A stretch of DNA of 64,000 nt, from contig AJFK01001066.1 of the NCBI GenBank assembly GCA_000467715.1, positions 1 to 64,000 on the forward strand, in the 5' to 3' direction. A model generated the notes under the pieces. That model saw only the letters and a list, made by a program, of their open reading frames with translations, ran no database searches and was not told where the DNA came from. Within the stretch, counting starts at the first letter, position 1. Every line of letters starts with the position of its first letter. Shown in pieces: positions 20,883 to 32,190 of this stretch. The translations under genes and the position numbers were made by a program. This DNA comes from Hysterium pulicare CBS 123377. Its lineage: Eukaryota > Ascomycota > Dothideomycetes > Hysteriales > Hysteriaceae.

Positions 20883-22217
20883 ATGAACTCGCCATCCTCC
20901 CCAATCGAGACCTCATATCCTACCTACGCCGCCACCTCTATGCCCTCCTCGCCTAACAAACACGATTTCGAAGCGCAACCCGGTCGCTTAAGATCCTCAA
21001 CTTTCGGCTCCAACTTTCCCACTTCCCGAACTCCTTCCTCGCTCAGTGCCCGTCTCTCCCATTTCACGTGGGCATGGTTCACCCTCCCAATGGCCACGGG
21101 CGGCCTCGCCCTTCTCCTGCACCCAGACACTCAACCGCACACCTTCCATGGCCTTCTCACCATCGGCAAAACCGTCTTCATTTGGGATCTATTTTTATTC
21201 TCCCTCACCACCTGCTGCATCACCTACCGCTTCATCAGCAATCCCGGCACCTTACACGCATCGCTCACGCACCCAACGGAATCCCTTTTCGCCAGCACGT
21301 CGCTGATCGCAGTCGCATCCATCCTCGCATGCATAGCGCGCTATGGCATCCCCGAATGCGGGCCCTGGCTCATCACCACTTTCCGCGTTTTATTCTGGGT
21401 GTACTGTGGCCTCACGTGGCTCGTCGCCATAGACGCCTACATCACCCTCTTCACCAACCCCACTCTCCGCATCCAGGACATGACGCCCGCGTGGGACCTG
21501 CCCATCTTCCCTGTCATGCTGCTTGGCACCCTGGCTGCTGTTGGCGCACCCACTCAAAGCCCTCAGCACGCCGTGCCTATGATCGTCGCGGGGTTATTGG
21601 CGCAGGGACTGGGGTTTCTGGTGAGTATGGCTATGTACGCGAGCTATGTGCGGAGGATGGTACAATTCGGATTTCCTGGCGCGCAAGGTCGGCCGGGCAT
21701 GTTTATTGCGGTGGGGCCACCGAGCTTCACAGCGCTTGCGATTATCGGGATGGCGGACGGCTGGCCAAGTGAACATTACAATTATTTTGGAGGCGACCCG
21801 GAGATGACGCGGATGGTGATGAGAGTGTTGGCGCTGGTGACGGCCGTCTTTATCTGGAGTTTGTCGTTTTGGTTCTTCTGCATTGCGCTTGTGAGCGTTT
21901 TGATGGCGGCACGTGAGATGAGCTTTCATCTGAATTGGTATGCTTTTGTGTTTCCGAATGTGGGGTTCACGGTTGCCATCATTAGCATGGGGAATGAGTT
22001 GCAGAGTGAGGGGGTGATGTGGGTGGGGAGCGTTCTAAGTATATTGTTGGTGGTGGTGTATCTGTTTGTGCTGGGGATGTGTGCGAGAGCAGTGGTGAAA
22101 GGGGATGTGATGTTAGAAGGGAAGGACGAGGATGTGTATTATAGGGTGAGGAGGATGAAGAGTGAGAAAAGAGAGAGGAATGGTGAGAGTAATAGAGAGA
22201 TAGAGAAGGAAGATTGA
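20883..22217 (+). CDS. TDT-family transporter (malic acid / sulfite efflux, SLAC1-like)
   Basis: A single exon of 444 aa. After a Ser/Pro-rich cytosolic N-terminus of about 58 residues comes RLSHFTWAWFTLPMATGGLA, the signature start of TDT (Mae1/Ssu1/SLAC1-type) channels. About ten hydrophobic segments follow, with FVIWDLFLFSL-like and GPPSFTALAIIGMADGWP motifs, and a basic C-terminal tail (RVRRMKSEKRERNGES). By family it moves C4-dicarboxylates such as malate, or sulfite, across the plasma membrane; substrate cannot be told from sequence by eye. The length is in the usual range (about 400-450 aa). No introns and no damage. Confidence 0.88.
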   Translation: MNSPSSPIETSYPTYAATSMPSSPNKHDFEAQPGRLRSSTFGSNFPTSRTPSSLSARLSHFTWAWFTLPMATGGLALLLHPDTQPHTFHGLLTIGKTVFIWDLFLFSLTTCCITYRFISNPGTLHASLTHPTESLFASTSLIAVASILACIARYGIPECGPWLITTFRVLFWVYCGLTWLVAIDAYITLFTNPTLRIQDMTPAWDLPIFPVMLLGTLAAVGAPTQSPQHAVPMIVAGLLAQGLGFLVSMAMYASYVRRMVQFGFPGAQGRPGMFIAVGPPSFTALAIIGMADGWPSEHYNYFGGDPEMTRMVMRVLALVTAVFIWSLSFWFFCIALVSVLMAAREMSFHLNWYAFVFPNVGFTVAIISMGNELQSEGVMWVGSVLSILLVVVYLFVLGMCARAVVKGDVMLEGKDEDVYYRVRRMKSEKRERNGESNREIEKED

Positions 22218-23604
22218 ACGTGGAGAGGAGCGGGGAAAGAGGATTAAAGATTCACTACTAGGAAATGCAGCTATTCGTGTGGGCGGCAGAAGACTGGATG
22301 TTTTTAAAAACTTGCTAAATACTTATTTTCCGAACTTCCTAAGTAAAATCTATACTTAGATGCGCTTAGCTAACCTAGAACCACTGTCCTAGTACCCTCG
22401 CGCTGAGTGGAGAACTAGAATGCTTGGAATTATGTAGCATGATTTGCGTAGGCCTAATCACGACTTGTTGTCCCGGCTAAATTGTTCCTTATGTAAGATG
22501 CAAGTCATCCTCCCATCCTTTATAGGACGCGTACGAGAAGGAAAAGCGAAGGAGACAGCGATGACGAAAAAGGTGATGGAGAAATGTTGTATCTAGAAAA
22601 CAGTCCAAAACCAGCAGGTAAATGGAGTAAACACCAAGCCTTTTTGCTCCATTTCTCAGCTAGACACGTCGTGAGCATCTCCATCATAGCGGTCCTTTCA
22701 CATCCCACCGGGTCCAACTCTTAACTGATACCCGCTAGCATCTCTCATCCTACATCACAAGACTCAGACATCACTCATGTATTTGAACCAAATGAGATCT
22801 TCTACTCAAAATCCCATTCTTCCATTTATTTCGCACTCAATGCTACACCATGCCACCCAGCGCCATCCACTGTATGAGAAAGGAAAAAGGAAGAAAGAGA
22901 ATGCAGAATCCAACAAAGAACCATGCACGCAAAGCCACCGCAAATGCAGAATGCCACGTCCTCCACCTCCTGGTATTACGCCACTCCAACCATTAACCTC
23001 CTCGCGCTTTCGCTTCGTTGCTTATGATTTGGTGAAGGAGAAAACAAACAGGCAGGCAGGATGCAAGAAACAATGGGAATGTGAGTCAGTTCTTAAAACA
23101 AAAGCAAAAAGTCGAGTGGGAACTCGGGATGAGACAGAAATCCAGAATGCCAGTTTTATTCAGAAAGGGGAAAGCCAGAATGCAGTACAAAGGAAAGGGA
23201 AAGGCACGTCGAGTGCTGAAGTATGTTTTTCGCTCCTGCCTCAGCTTTTCGCATGCGGGAATGCTGCTTCGCTTTTGGAGTGTATGCCACGTCGATAAAA
23301 GATGCTGATGCGAGGCGCGTCGTTTCCATTTGGATAGGTGGTGGATTTGTGCGAAGTCGTGGTGCCTTATAGTCATGTTACCGATCATATCGTTCCTCCT
23401 CCCAATCGTCATTTCCGTGTCTACCGTACAGCCCTGATTAAGTATTACCCGTATCCTCCGCTCGTCCCATCATCAAGGTTCCGCTCATCCTGCACACAAC
23501 ATCATGAAATTGAAAGGAAAAGGATTGGAAAGGAAAATGTGGTGTTTCGATAAACATTTGTACACCTTTGGTTTATGACAAACCTGTACAGTCTAGGGAA
23601 CTGT
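22218..23604. other. Convergent 3' intergenic region
   Basis: This lies between the 3' ends of the transporter (plus) and the kinase (minus). A plus-strand frame at 22777-23298 is not supported by any motif. It likely contains two terminators and 3' untranslated regions. Confidence 0.4.
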
Positions 23605-26600
23605 TCAAGCCAGGACTTCGCACATCGCTGCCTTCTTCTCTTCGTCTTCGATAAGGATACCTCTAGCTTGGAAGATCTCCTCAACGACCGTAACGACCTT
23701 GCGGAAGCTGGATGCGGCGCCGCGGGTTTGCGTGAAGCGAGCAAGGCAGAGGTTAGCGCGACGACCGTGGTCGAGGACGACGAAGAGCTCAATGACGAGG
23801 GAGACCGGCTTGATTTTGAGGTCTGAAAGAGAGGAGGTCAGTATCATGAAGACTAGACAATAGTTGCAGCTTGGGGTGAAACTTACGATTCGCCTTATCA
23901 ACTCTGGCATTGATAACATTCGTCTTCCGATCGTATGCTATATCACGTACGCCATAGTGCTGCCAATCCCGCAGAAGACGCACGATCTCGGCACGCGCCT
24001 TTCCGCGTGCAATTTGGAAGCACAAGACTCTATTTGCGGGTTTGATGTGCAAGAAACGGGAAAGCCAGTTCATCTGCATTTCGGCAGGACGGGCTCCATC
24101 TTCGGAGGCGGGTGCGAGGTCGAAGCCGGAAAGGAGAGAGGTGTTGCTTGGGTCTGGTAGACCTGTATCAATGTATCAGTAAAATAGCATTCGGGAAGAT
24201 GAGGAACGGATATCATGGAAACGTACATCCGAGACCTGCATTTCCTTTAGTCTTATCATCTTTCGTCTTCTTCCCGAACAACCCCAAGAATCCTTTTCGT
24301 CCGACGGTATCATCCACACCAATTCGCTTCCTTCCACGCATTGGGAACTCGCTGCTAGCGTCAGAGTCCTTCTTTGTATGCTTGGCTGCAGCTGCTTTCT
24401 CCGCCATGGTCGGCAATGGCCCTGTTTTAATGCGATCGTCGAGGCCCTGCCACGCTTCAGGAATTTTGAGCCTCGGCTCATTGTTTTCTTTATCTTGCTC
24501 CAGATCTTTATCGTTACCGTTTCGGCGGAACCAAGATGATTTCTTCTTCCTAAGATTGGCATTCTTATCCTTGTCCGTGGAGGCACCCAGAAACGGAGGA
24601 GCAAGCGCGCCGTCATGTGAGCGTGCAGCAAGAAGGTCATCATGAACACCTTTATATGACTTGAGAGTTACATTCGGGCCAGGCCAAGGCACTGTAACCC
24701 CGGCGTTAGCATTACCAGAGTGAGAAGAATTCGTGCTTGCACCACTCCGCTTACGAATATTGAGCGGCGCAATTGGAGTGGGCGATTGGTCGATGATCCG
24801 AATCGTCGTGGCTTGCTCGGTTGCCGATCTGCGACCCTGCAGTTGTGGTCTGAAACCATCAGTAACAGCTCTATAACCATCAACGTTATAGTCACCATAC
24901 CGATCATCTCCATCCAAGGGACGTCCTTCCTCTGAGATGACAGGCAGGCCACTTGGGTAGTCTGGAGACTTGGCAGGGGGGGCTGATGATGTGCGTTTGG
25001 CACCGGTATTGACAGGTTGCAAAAGGCGGTCAAGATGTTCAAGCACTTCATTGAAGTGACCGGTGTTGTCTGAATCTTCTGTCACCAAGCGACGAGCAAT
25101 TTCTTCACGCGTCTCCAAAAGCTTGCGCTGGACAAAGGTGTTTGGAGTCTCGTTCGGAATCGGTGGAAGTGGTCGATTCCGGATAGCGGCCTTGTCCGTA
25201 GGTGTCAAGAGCATACCACCAGACCCTCGGTTTGAGAATGAAGTAGGCGGGGTATCATACTCGAAAGGATCTCTGTTTCTGTCCGTGATAGATGTTCGAA
25301 TACTCGAGCTGATCGATGATCGATTGAACGCTTCTTCCATGACCTTCTCCAGCTCGGTGCTTACCTTGCGCGCCTCAGTCTGAATGTACTTAGTCGGACT
25401 CTCTGGCTGACGTATCCTCAATTTAGGAATCTTTGGACTCGTCGGAGGCTTGATTGAGCGTATTGGATGAACAGGGTGCGCTGTAGCACGCGAGGAAGAT
25501 GCTGACAGAGGAGTCGACAAATCTTGGGGGCGACGATTTAGAAACTTCCGCTGTTCTGGAGTATACTGAGGACCAGCCGTATCGTTCGTGTAGGCGCTCG
25601 CCGTGGAACTCCTACGGAGGTGTGTAAAACTTACACCTCGTTTGGCCATACTACTAGGTCGTACAATAACTGGAGGGCTGCTTGGCCATTGGGAGCTCAC
25701 AAGCGAGGAACGAGAAATCGAGCTCCGCTTGGCAGCCGAAGATCTGTGAGCCGGAGAGCTATTCTTTGATAGATGGCCTGAGATGTTAGAGCTGCGGTGT
25801 TTCGAATTTCTAAGCGTTTGGATTCTCAACGAACTTCCTTGACGGTGACCAAGAGCGGTGACTGGTCTCAATTTGCGACTTCCGCTCTCAGAACCTCGGT
25901 AGACCGTAACGTTCATATGTGTTCCTGGGCCAGGCATGATGGGGTCCCTCGAAGCGCGGAAAGGATCATAGCTAATATCGGAGGAAGGGGGTGGTTCATA
26001 GAAGCTATGTTTCGAGTACAAGTGTTCGTCGTTGAGAATAGAGAAACCTGACTGTGATCGCGTGTCTCGACTGGCACGTCGACGCGACAATTTGCTTGCG
26101 CTAGAGCTGGCAATATTCGCATGGTGATAATCACTGGCGGAATATCCAACTGCGGCTGGACTCGGGACATAGTTTTCCAGATGTTCTTCGCGATGCTTCA
26201 AAAGTGCGGCGTAGAAGTATTTCTCTTGGTTAGATCTAGGCGATGCGTTAGTGACACGTAAGGTCGCGAAGCGAACCAGGTTACTTACTCTCTATTCATT
26301 AATCTCTGTATAATAACCTCTTCTTTCTCACTATGCCAAAGAGCACGCATGTTCCTGAGGATTTGTCGATCCACAGTCTGTTTTGTCAAGTGTTCCCAAC
26401 TCTCTATCTTAGGTCGTGGGCCTATCCAAGCTTCTAATGATGAGTTTGGCCCCTGGAACTTTAGCTGGGCGTTGTACTTATGCAAGAAAGGGTGATTCCA
26501 GATGGCCTCGATACCTATACGTTGCTTGGGGTCAGGTACCAAGATGCGTCCGATAAGGTCCTTGGCCTCCATTCCAAGTTCATCAGGCATAATGTAATCG

Positions 26601-27722
26601 GCATGAGCAATGGCACGGAACAACTCTTTGAGATCCCGATCATCACCGGAATAGTTGAATGGAGGGGTTCCGGTGAGCATTACGAAGAGGATGACGCCGC
26701 AGCTCCAGACATCAGCCATTCCGCCGTCGTAAGACTTGAAGCAAATGACTTCAGGTGCGGCATAGTGAGGGCTGCCACACGGCGTGCTCAATTCTCTGCC
26801 TTTAGGCTGCAGAGCTGCCATACCAAAATCCACAAGCTTGATCTCGTAGGTCGATCTATCCAAAAGGATGTTCTCTGGTTTCAAGTCGCGGTGGTGTATG
26901 TTAAGCCTGTGGCAGTAGAATAATGCAGCAATGATCTGGCGAAAGAGATGGACAACCTCGATTTCATCTAGGCCTCCCTTCTCTGCTATGTAATGGAAGA
27001 GCTCGCCGCCTTGGACATACTCCATAATCAAGTAGCTAGTTCATTTGTTAGTCAAGGCTTGACACCAAAGTGTGGAGAGCTTACAGCTCGTTTCGATTCT
27101 CCCAAACATCATAGAGACGGACGATGTTGGGGTGTTCTAAGAGCTTCATAATCACGATTTCTCGCTCAAGGCCAAACGGGATGACCTTTCCATCAGGAAA
27201 CATAGACTGCTCCTTTTCGGCGGACTTGATGAGATTTGCCATGCTCAAAGCTCTGACCTTCTCTGCTGTTGCCTTTGAGATGATCTTTGCTGCACCATAT
27301 TGGCCAGTGGTGGAATGCCTTACGACTCGAACACGTGAGCAACCTCCACGGCCTATTGTTTTGCCCAGTTGCCAAGGGCCAATGTAAGTTTTGCGTCGAC
27401 GACCGGTACTGGAAGCATTGGTGCTTGCATTGGATATTTCGGAGTCGCGGTTTGGGTTATGGGAGTCATCGTTAGCGACAGCAGAGATGCGCTTGTTCTC
27501 TGGAGATGGAGACACTGGCTGCTGATGGCGAACGGCAAGGGTGCCATTCGGTACGAGAGACTCATTGTGGGGTAAATTGGCAGGCGAAGAAGCATCGATA
27601 TGCATGTTCGGCTTCGCTCCAGCTTGTTTTCGGGGTGCTGTGCCCTCATTGGCTCGAAATGTGGCATCAGTGAGAGGTCTTCGACGCGTCGGAGGACGCT
27701 CATGATTGGAGTATCGATCCAT
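23605..27722 (-). CDS. Gin4/Hsl1/Cdr2-type serine/threonine kinase with fungal KA1 domain
   Basis: Five exons (27722-27085, 27035-26289, 26235-24227, 24162-23887, 23822-23605) keep one frame over introns of 49, 53, 64 and 64 nt with good branch sites, giving 1295 aa. The glycine loop GRGGCSRV is at 124-131, the ATP lysine K146 (AAKII), the catalytic HHRDLKPEN has D263, DFG begins at D282, and the activation segment is CGSPHYAAPEV. A Ser/Pro-rich disordered middle follows (about 480-1140). The last two exons form a lipid-binding fungal KA1 domain (KPANRVLCFQIARGKARAE, then SFRKVVTVVEEIFQARG). In yeasts these kinases sit at the bud neck or cell cortex, recruit septins and relieve Wee1 inhibition of Cdk1. 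It looks intact. The leader is notable (see findings). Confidence 0.93.
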
Positions 27723-28354
27723 GGTAGGTCAACACAAACGGAATAAACGAGATGAAGTCAAGCTAATTGGTACACTGCTCCAACTGAGAAGTATCAATGC
27801 CAGAAGATGAGAGAGGCAAGCGAAAGTAGTTTCCAAGTGAAGGTAAGAGATGCGGTTGACGGTTGAGCACCGACGCGTGTAGCTCAATTGCTTCGAATAT
27901 CACCGCAATGATGCAAGCTTCATGATTACGCTCGAGGGTTTGACGCGCGAGGTATTTGGAGAGGGACGCGACGGGACGGAGATGGGTCCCGGAGAACGAG
28001 GGTACCTGGCGGTGAAGCCACTAGAGACCGTTAACAAAACACACACAGCCAAAATTGCCAAAACAAGAACAGAGATGAGTGTAGGAGAGTATGAGAGTAA
28101 CGTGGGAGATGTGGCAGCCGAGAGAGCGGAGATCAAAAGAGGGGAAGGTGCTCGACGGCAAGTGAGAGAAGTGACGATGTCACGAGAACAAGAAGGCGAA
28201 TGTCAAGGAGAGCACTCCGATGGAGGTGAACAGTAAACTTGACGAGAGCAAGAAAAGAATGGGCCAATGTCGCTGTTTGTTCCTCCAAGAATGGAATGTG
28301 TTGTCCCGAGAACACGTCTGGAATGAGAAGCTCAATCACTGAGTATTGTTGACA
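27723..28354 (-). promoter_or_regulatory. ATG-poor leader of the Gin4-type kinase with one short uORF
   Basis: On the gene strand only one ATG occurs in the 632 nt upstream of the kinase start, at 27923. It opens a seven-codon frame (MKLASLR) ending at 27900. This shape suggests a long 5' untranslated region with one short upstream frame that could tune translation. Transcription start is not known. Confidence 0.5.
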
Positions 28355-29400
28355 CGCATCTTGTACCTTTACCAACACATCTCGTTGTCAAGGCTAGGTC
28401 ACATTTTCATCAGGCAGAGTGTGGCCTTTCACGACATGCTTGAATGGAAACTGAGTCCATCGTCTTTCTGCAGTCTTACCAAGGGCACGATGCAAGAGTC
28501 GTGTGTCTCACTGCGGTGGAATCTGCTTGCCACGAGGGGCGCAGGCAAGGGATGAGACGAGGGAGGACAGCGCCAGAAGCACTCTGGAAGCATCACGAAG
28601 TGTCACCACTTTTCGCATTTGAAGCCCTCGCTGCGAGTCGCGCGGAGCGTAGAGTGGCGTGGGAACGAGGTTGTGGTGGTGGCTCGTGAAGTGGTGAGGG
28701 AGAGACGAGCTTTGTCGGGGAAATTTCTCTTGTGACAAGGGCCGGCTTCCCAGGTATTTCGGTACCTACTTTGGTACAGGTCACGGGAAGATCCCGCATC
28801 CAACCCCCAACAACTTCCACCTCTTCACGTTCCTAGTGTGCCACTCCAAATCTCCGGCATTTACGTTTTCTATTGTCTTCTCGTTCACAAACCAACATCT
28901 CAGTGCACAATGTGTGGCAGGGAAGACAGGACATATATTCATATCGCGGTATTCGTAACCCTTTTTACCCCGTCCCGCCACGTCTCGAGCAGTACAATTT
29001 ACGCCGAGCAGGAGGCTGCCAGATGAACCCATTACACCTGTTTCTCCAAATAGAAACCTGAAGGAATCCCCATGATCATACCTGATCCCGATAGCGCTGG
29101 ACATGCGATATGCATGAGCAAAGAAAACAGACCGTACAAGTAGGAAACGAAAATGTCACCGAGAAACTAAGAGGTATCCGCTTCGAACAACAACAGCAAA
29201 TCAACAACAACTCACGCCTTTACCAGGGAGACTCCGACCCCATGATCCAGTAATCCACATTACCATAAATCCAATCGTGGAAGCAAAAAATAAGAACAGA
29301 GAAAATATCGCAGCCCTAGAAGAGTATAGAAAAGAAAAAGTAGTTAATACAGATCAAAGAGAATTGAAGACGCAATTTTGGGAATGCTCTACGCGTTGCT
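28355..29400. other. Intergenic region upstream of the kinase leader
   Basis: Bounded by the kinase leader and the 3' end of the flbC-like gene on the same strand. It probably contains the kinase promoter and the flbC-like terminator. No supported gene. Confidence 0.4.
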
Positions 29401-30829
29401 CTATGCGTGGCCGGATATTATCGGTTTACGGTCAACCGGCTCGTCGACGGATGTGCTTTTGTTCGTTGGGGATAGGCTGCCTTCGTGCTTTTCGCCATCG
29501 CCGCCAGCGTTTGCTTTTCCGCAGCCTTTGACAAGGATATGTCTCTGCAAGTTAAGTTAGCTTCGTTCATCTGGATATGGGTTGTTTCCCAAAACGGACC
29601 TTGAGCGCGTCTTTTCGCGAAAAGCTCTTGTCGCAATGTCCACATGGGAATGGTTTTACAGCCAGGTGAATCCTCTTGTGTCTCTTCAAGTCATGGTTAC
29701 GGTTGAAGCTTTGCGGGCACTGATCGCACTTGAATGGCCGATCGTTCGAAGCTTGCTGCTGCTGTGGGTGGTGTCCAGCAAACATGTGTGGCATTTGAGC
29801 TGCATGTCCACTATTGAAACCGTGCATCATGCCATGTGGCATTGCGCCGACAAGATGAAGTTGACCGTTCGGATTGCTGACATTCGACAAGACTGGCCCA
29901 GGCCCAGGAGGCATGTATCCACCAAAAGGCCGTTGATACGGATGTGGGGAGTGCGATGGGGCAGAGGGTAGTGATGGGATAGGACCTTGGGTCACATGTG
30001 GCGACATCCTTGACATCTGTCCACCTGCGCTAATGGGACTCTGCTGGGTGGGCGAAGGGCCCGTAGAATAGGGGAACGAAGACTGCTGGGGCGTGGTAGA
30101 AGGCTGCGAATTGTAGTAAGTCGGCGTTGGAGGCTGTCGTTGCCCGTGATATTGCTCATGCGCATGGACAGGAGATGGTGCGGTTGCTGAGCTGGAAACA
30201 GGAGTTTGCGCATTCATCATGGCATGATGCTGCTGCTGTTGCTGTTGCTGCTGCTGCTGCTGTTGTTGTTGTTGATGCTGATGTTGTTGTTGCTGCTGCT
30301 GGGCAGACATTGTCGGAAGAGTAGATGGCGCTCCCATCGACCCAGAGTACGAAGGTAGGTGCGAATTCAGCTCATACGGTGGCGGAGGAAGCCCTGTTCA
30401 TATGTGAGTAAGGAATTTCTGTCAATCGTATCATCGCTTGGTTGCAAACACACCTCTTGGTTGGCCATACGAGCTCTGTTGCTGAGATTGAGTTGGATAA
30501 CCATACTGCCCGGATCCCTGACTTGATGGAGAATAGATGTACTGTTGGCCATTTGAAGCGTATTGATGCATCGCCTGCGTCGAATTTGCGCTGCTCGTGG
30601 TCACCGGGCTCATCACATCACCATTAAGATTGGTTGGAGGAGTGAGCAAGTTCCCGACGCTCGCAATAGTCGTAGGGGCTTGCGATGATTGCGTTGCGTT
30701 CACCGTGTTGAAAGACGAGTATTTGTGCATAGGGGGCGGAGGGAGTTCAAAATTTCCCAGATTGGCAGCGTTTGGCCTCCTGGCTGCAAAGCTGGGAGGA
30801 GCACCCATTGGGTCGGGCCCAGGATGCAT
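29401..30829 (-). CDS. flbC: FlbC-like C2H2 zinc-finger transcription factor
   Basis: Exons 30829-30454, 30393-29600 and 29544-29401, with introns of 60 and 55 nt, give 437 aa from the first available ATG. Two zinc fingers near the C-terminus (RPFKCDQCPQSFNRNHDLKR, then PFPCGHCDKSFSRKDALK) are followed by RHILVKGCGKA, whose codons start exactly at exon 3. The second finger is C2HC-like and split by the intron. This finger pair is what I recall for FlbC, a regulator of conidiation and early development in Aspergillus. The remainder is Pro/Ser/Gln-rich and contains a polyglutamine run. The frame is open for a further 67 codons upstream (to 31030) without an ATG and includes plausible coding (FVASPLHSLPTPPSSD), so the true N-terminus is unresolved. 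Confidence 0.8.
30229..30303 (-). repeat. CAG/CAA microsatellite encoding polyglutamine
   Basis: On the gene strand a run of CAG and CAA codons encodes about 27 Gln with two His interruptions within the flbC-like protein. The mixed codons suggest some age. Length variation between strains would be expected. Confidence 0.85.
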
Positions 30830-32190
30830 CTGAGTGGGATGAGCCACGGCAGCAGCCACGTTGGCGGTTGTGTTCTGTGAAGGGCCTGATGGCCTACCAG
30901 CGTCAGATGAAGGAGGAGTTGGAAGTGAATGCAGCGGCGACGCTACAAATGGCGGACTAGAAAAGTTCACGCCAGGCCAATATTGCCCACGCGAAGACTG
31001 GGAGTGATCCAGGAAGGGCGAGAAAATGGCTCAAAGCCAAAGCGCGAAGGTCAAAGTGGTTATGGTCGTGAAGGACAAGACGCTGATGAAATACAGGCAA
31101 CGGCAAGCAGTACTCTTGCAAAATCCTTCTCCTGTCACAGAATCTCAACGATCTTAATGTTCGAGGATGGTGTTCCCGACTTGGTCTGTCGTCGTTCCCG
31201 AAGGCGGCAGCTACTCCGAGGCTGGAAATGGATTCAGTAATCGAATGGTCTTGACGATGGTACCTGCGCAAAGGTTGGCAGACAGTGATACCGACAAATG
31301 CACGCCTCTCCAGAAAGTTTCTAGAAAGTCTCAGATTCTATGCAAGATCAGTGGTTGCTCGTACTCAAAGGGTCGAGCGAGGAGGGCGCACAGGAGATCA
31401 AAAACAGATGCAAGTGACACGATGTCCCCTTCGGACAAAAAAAGAGGAGTTTGGTAAGGCCCGGATTCCTGGTTGCGCAGACGCGGTGCTACTGGTGTGG
31501 TAGCACAGGCTGTGAGGATTTTGGTTTTTGGTAAAGAGGTTGGACTTTTTGATATGGCCGTGCTTGAGGAAGGGCTCCGGCGATCACCACACTTGCTGGG
31601 AACAGCGTCCGGGAATAGCTTTGGCTGGTGGTCCAAGGGCTGGAAAAGGTTTCCCACTTCTCTCCTGCTAAGAACGGAGGTGTTCCTGGGTTCTGATGTC
31701 CACAACAGAGGCGCTGGATAACTTGAAGTCGCACGTAGGTGGTGGTGGTGGCCCACGAGAGAAGTGCTGCTTGACGCCGACGAGGTGAATGGTATCTGGA
31801 AGAGATGGTGCAGATAGTGGGCGTGCGGGCAGTGGCGATCCCTTTGTTAAGCTCAAGTTCCTGGGCGCCCTAGGAGCAATGGCGGAGAGGGAGGCTGGAC
31901 TGTCGCTGGCCAAAGGCTTTTGTCGCCAGGTGTGGGTGGAGAAGTGGTGGCCGTCACGTATATGTACGGCAGGCTAAGAAGGTCAAGGTTTGGGGGTTCG
32001 CGTGGCTGTCTGGCCTGCTAGGGGGGGATCACGGCCAGCAACCAGGCGATAGGGTTCGTCCGAGCTCCTGGGGATCTGGATCGGGGGAAGGGTGTGTGAT
32101 GGGGAGGCGTGAGATGAAGATTTGAGCGCTATTCACACACGCACTTTGACGCAAGAGGGCAAAGCAGACGAGCACGGCAGAAGCAACGCT
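30830..32190 (-). promoter_or_regulatory. Candidate 1.36-kb ATG-free 5' leader of the flbC-like gene
   Basis: Reading the plus strand line by line, the triplet CAT (ATG on the gene strand) is absent from 30830 to 32190, whereas ATG on the plus strand is common there. CAT reappears at 32191 and becomes ordinary from about 32370. Loss of ATG on one strand only is the mark of selection against upstream starts in a transcribed leader. Long leaders are known for fungal developmental regulators. No transcript evidence is available here. Confidence 0.6.

Noticed and set aside
22777-23298. 173-aa plus-strand frame after the transporter
   Set aside because: Low-complexity Lys/Gln-rich translation without motifs, located where two 3' ends converge.
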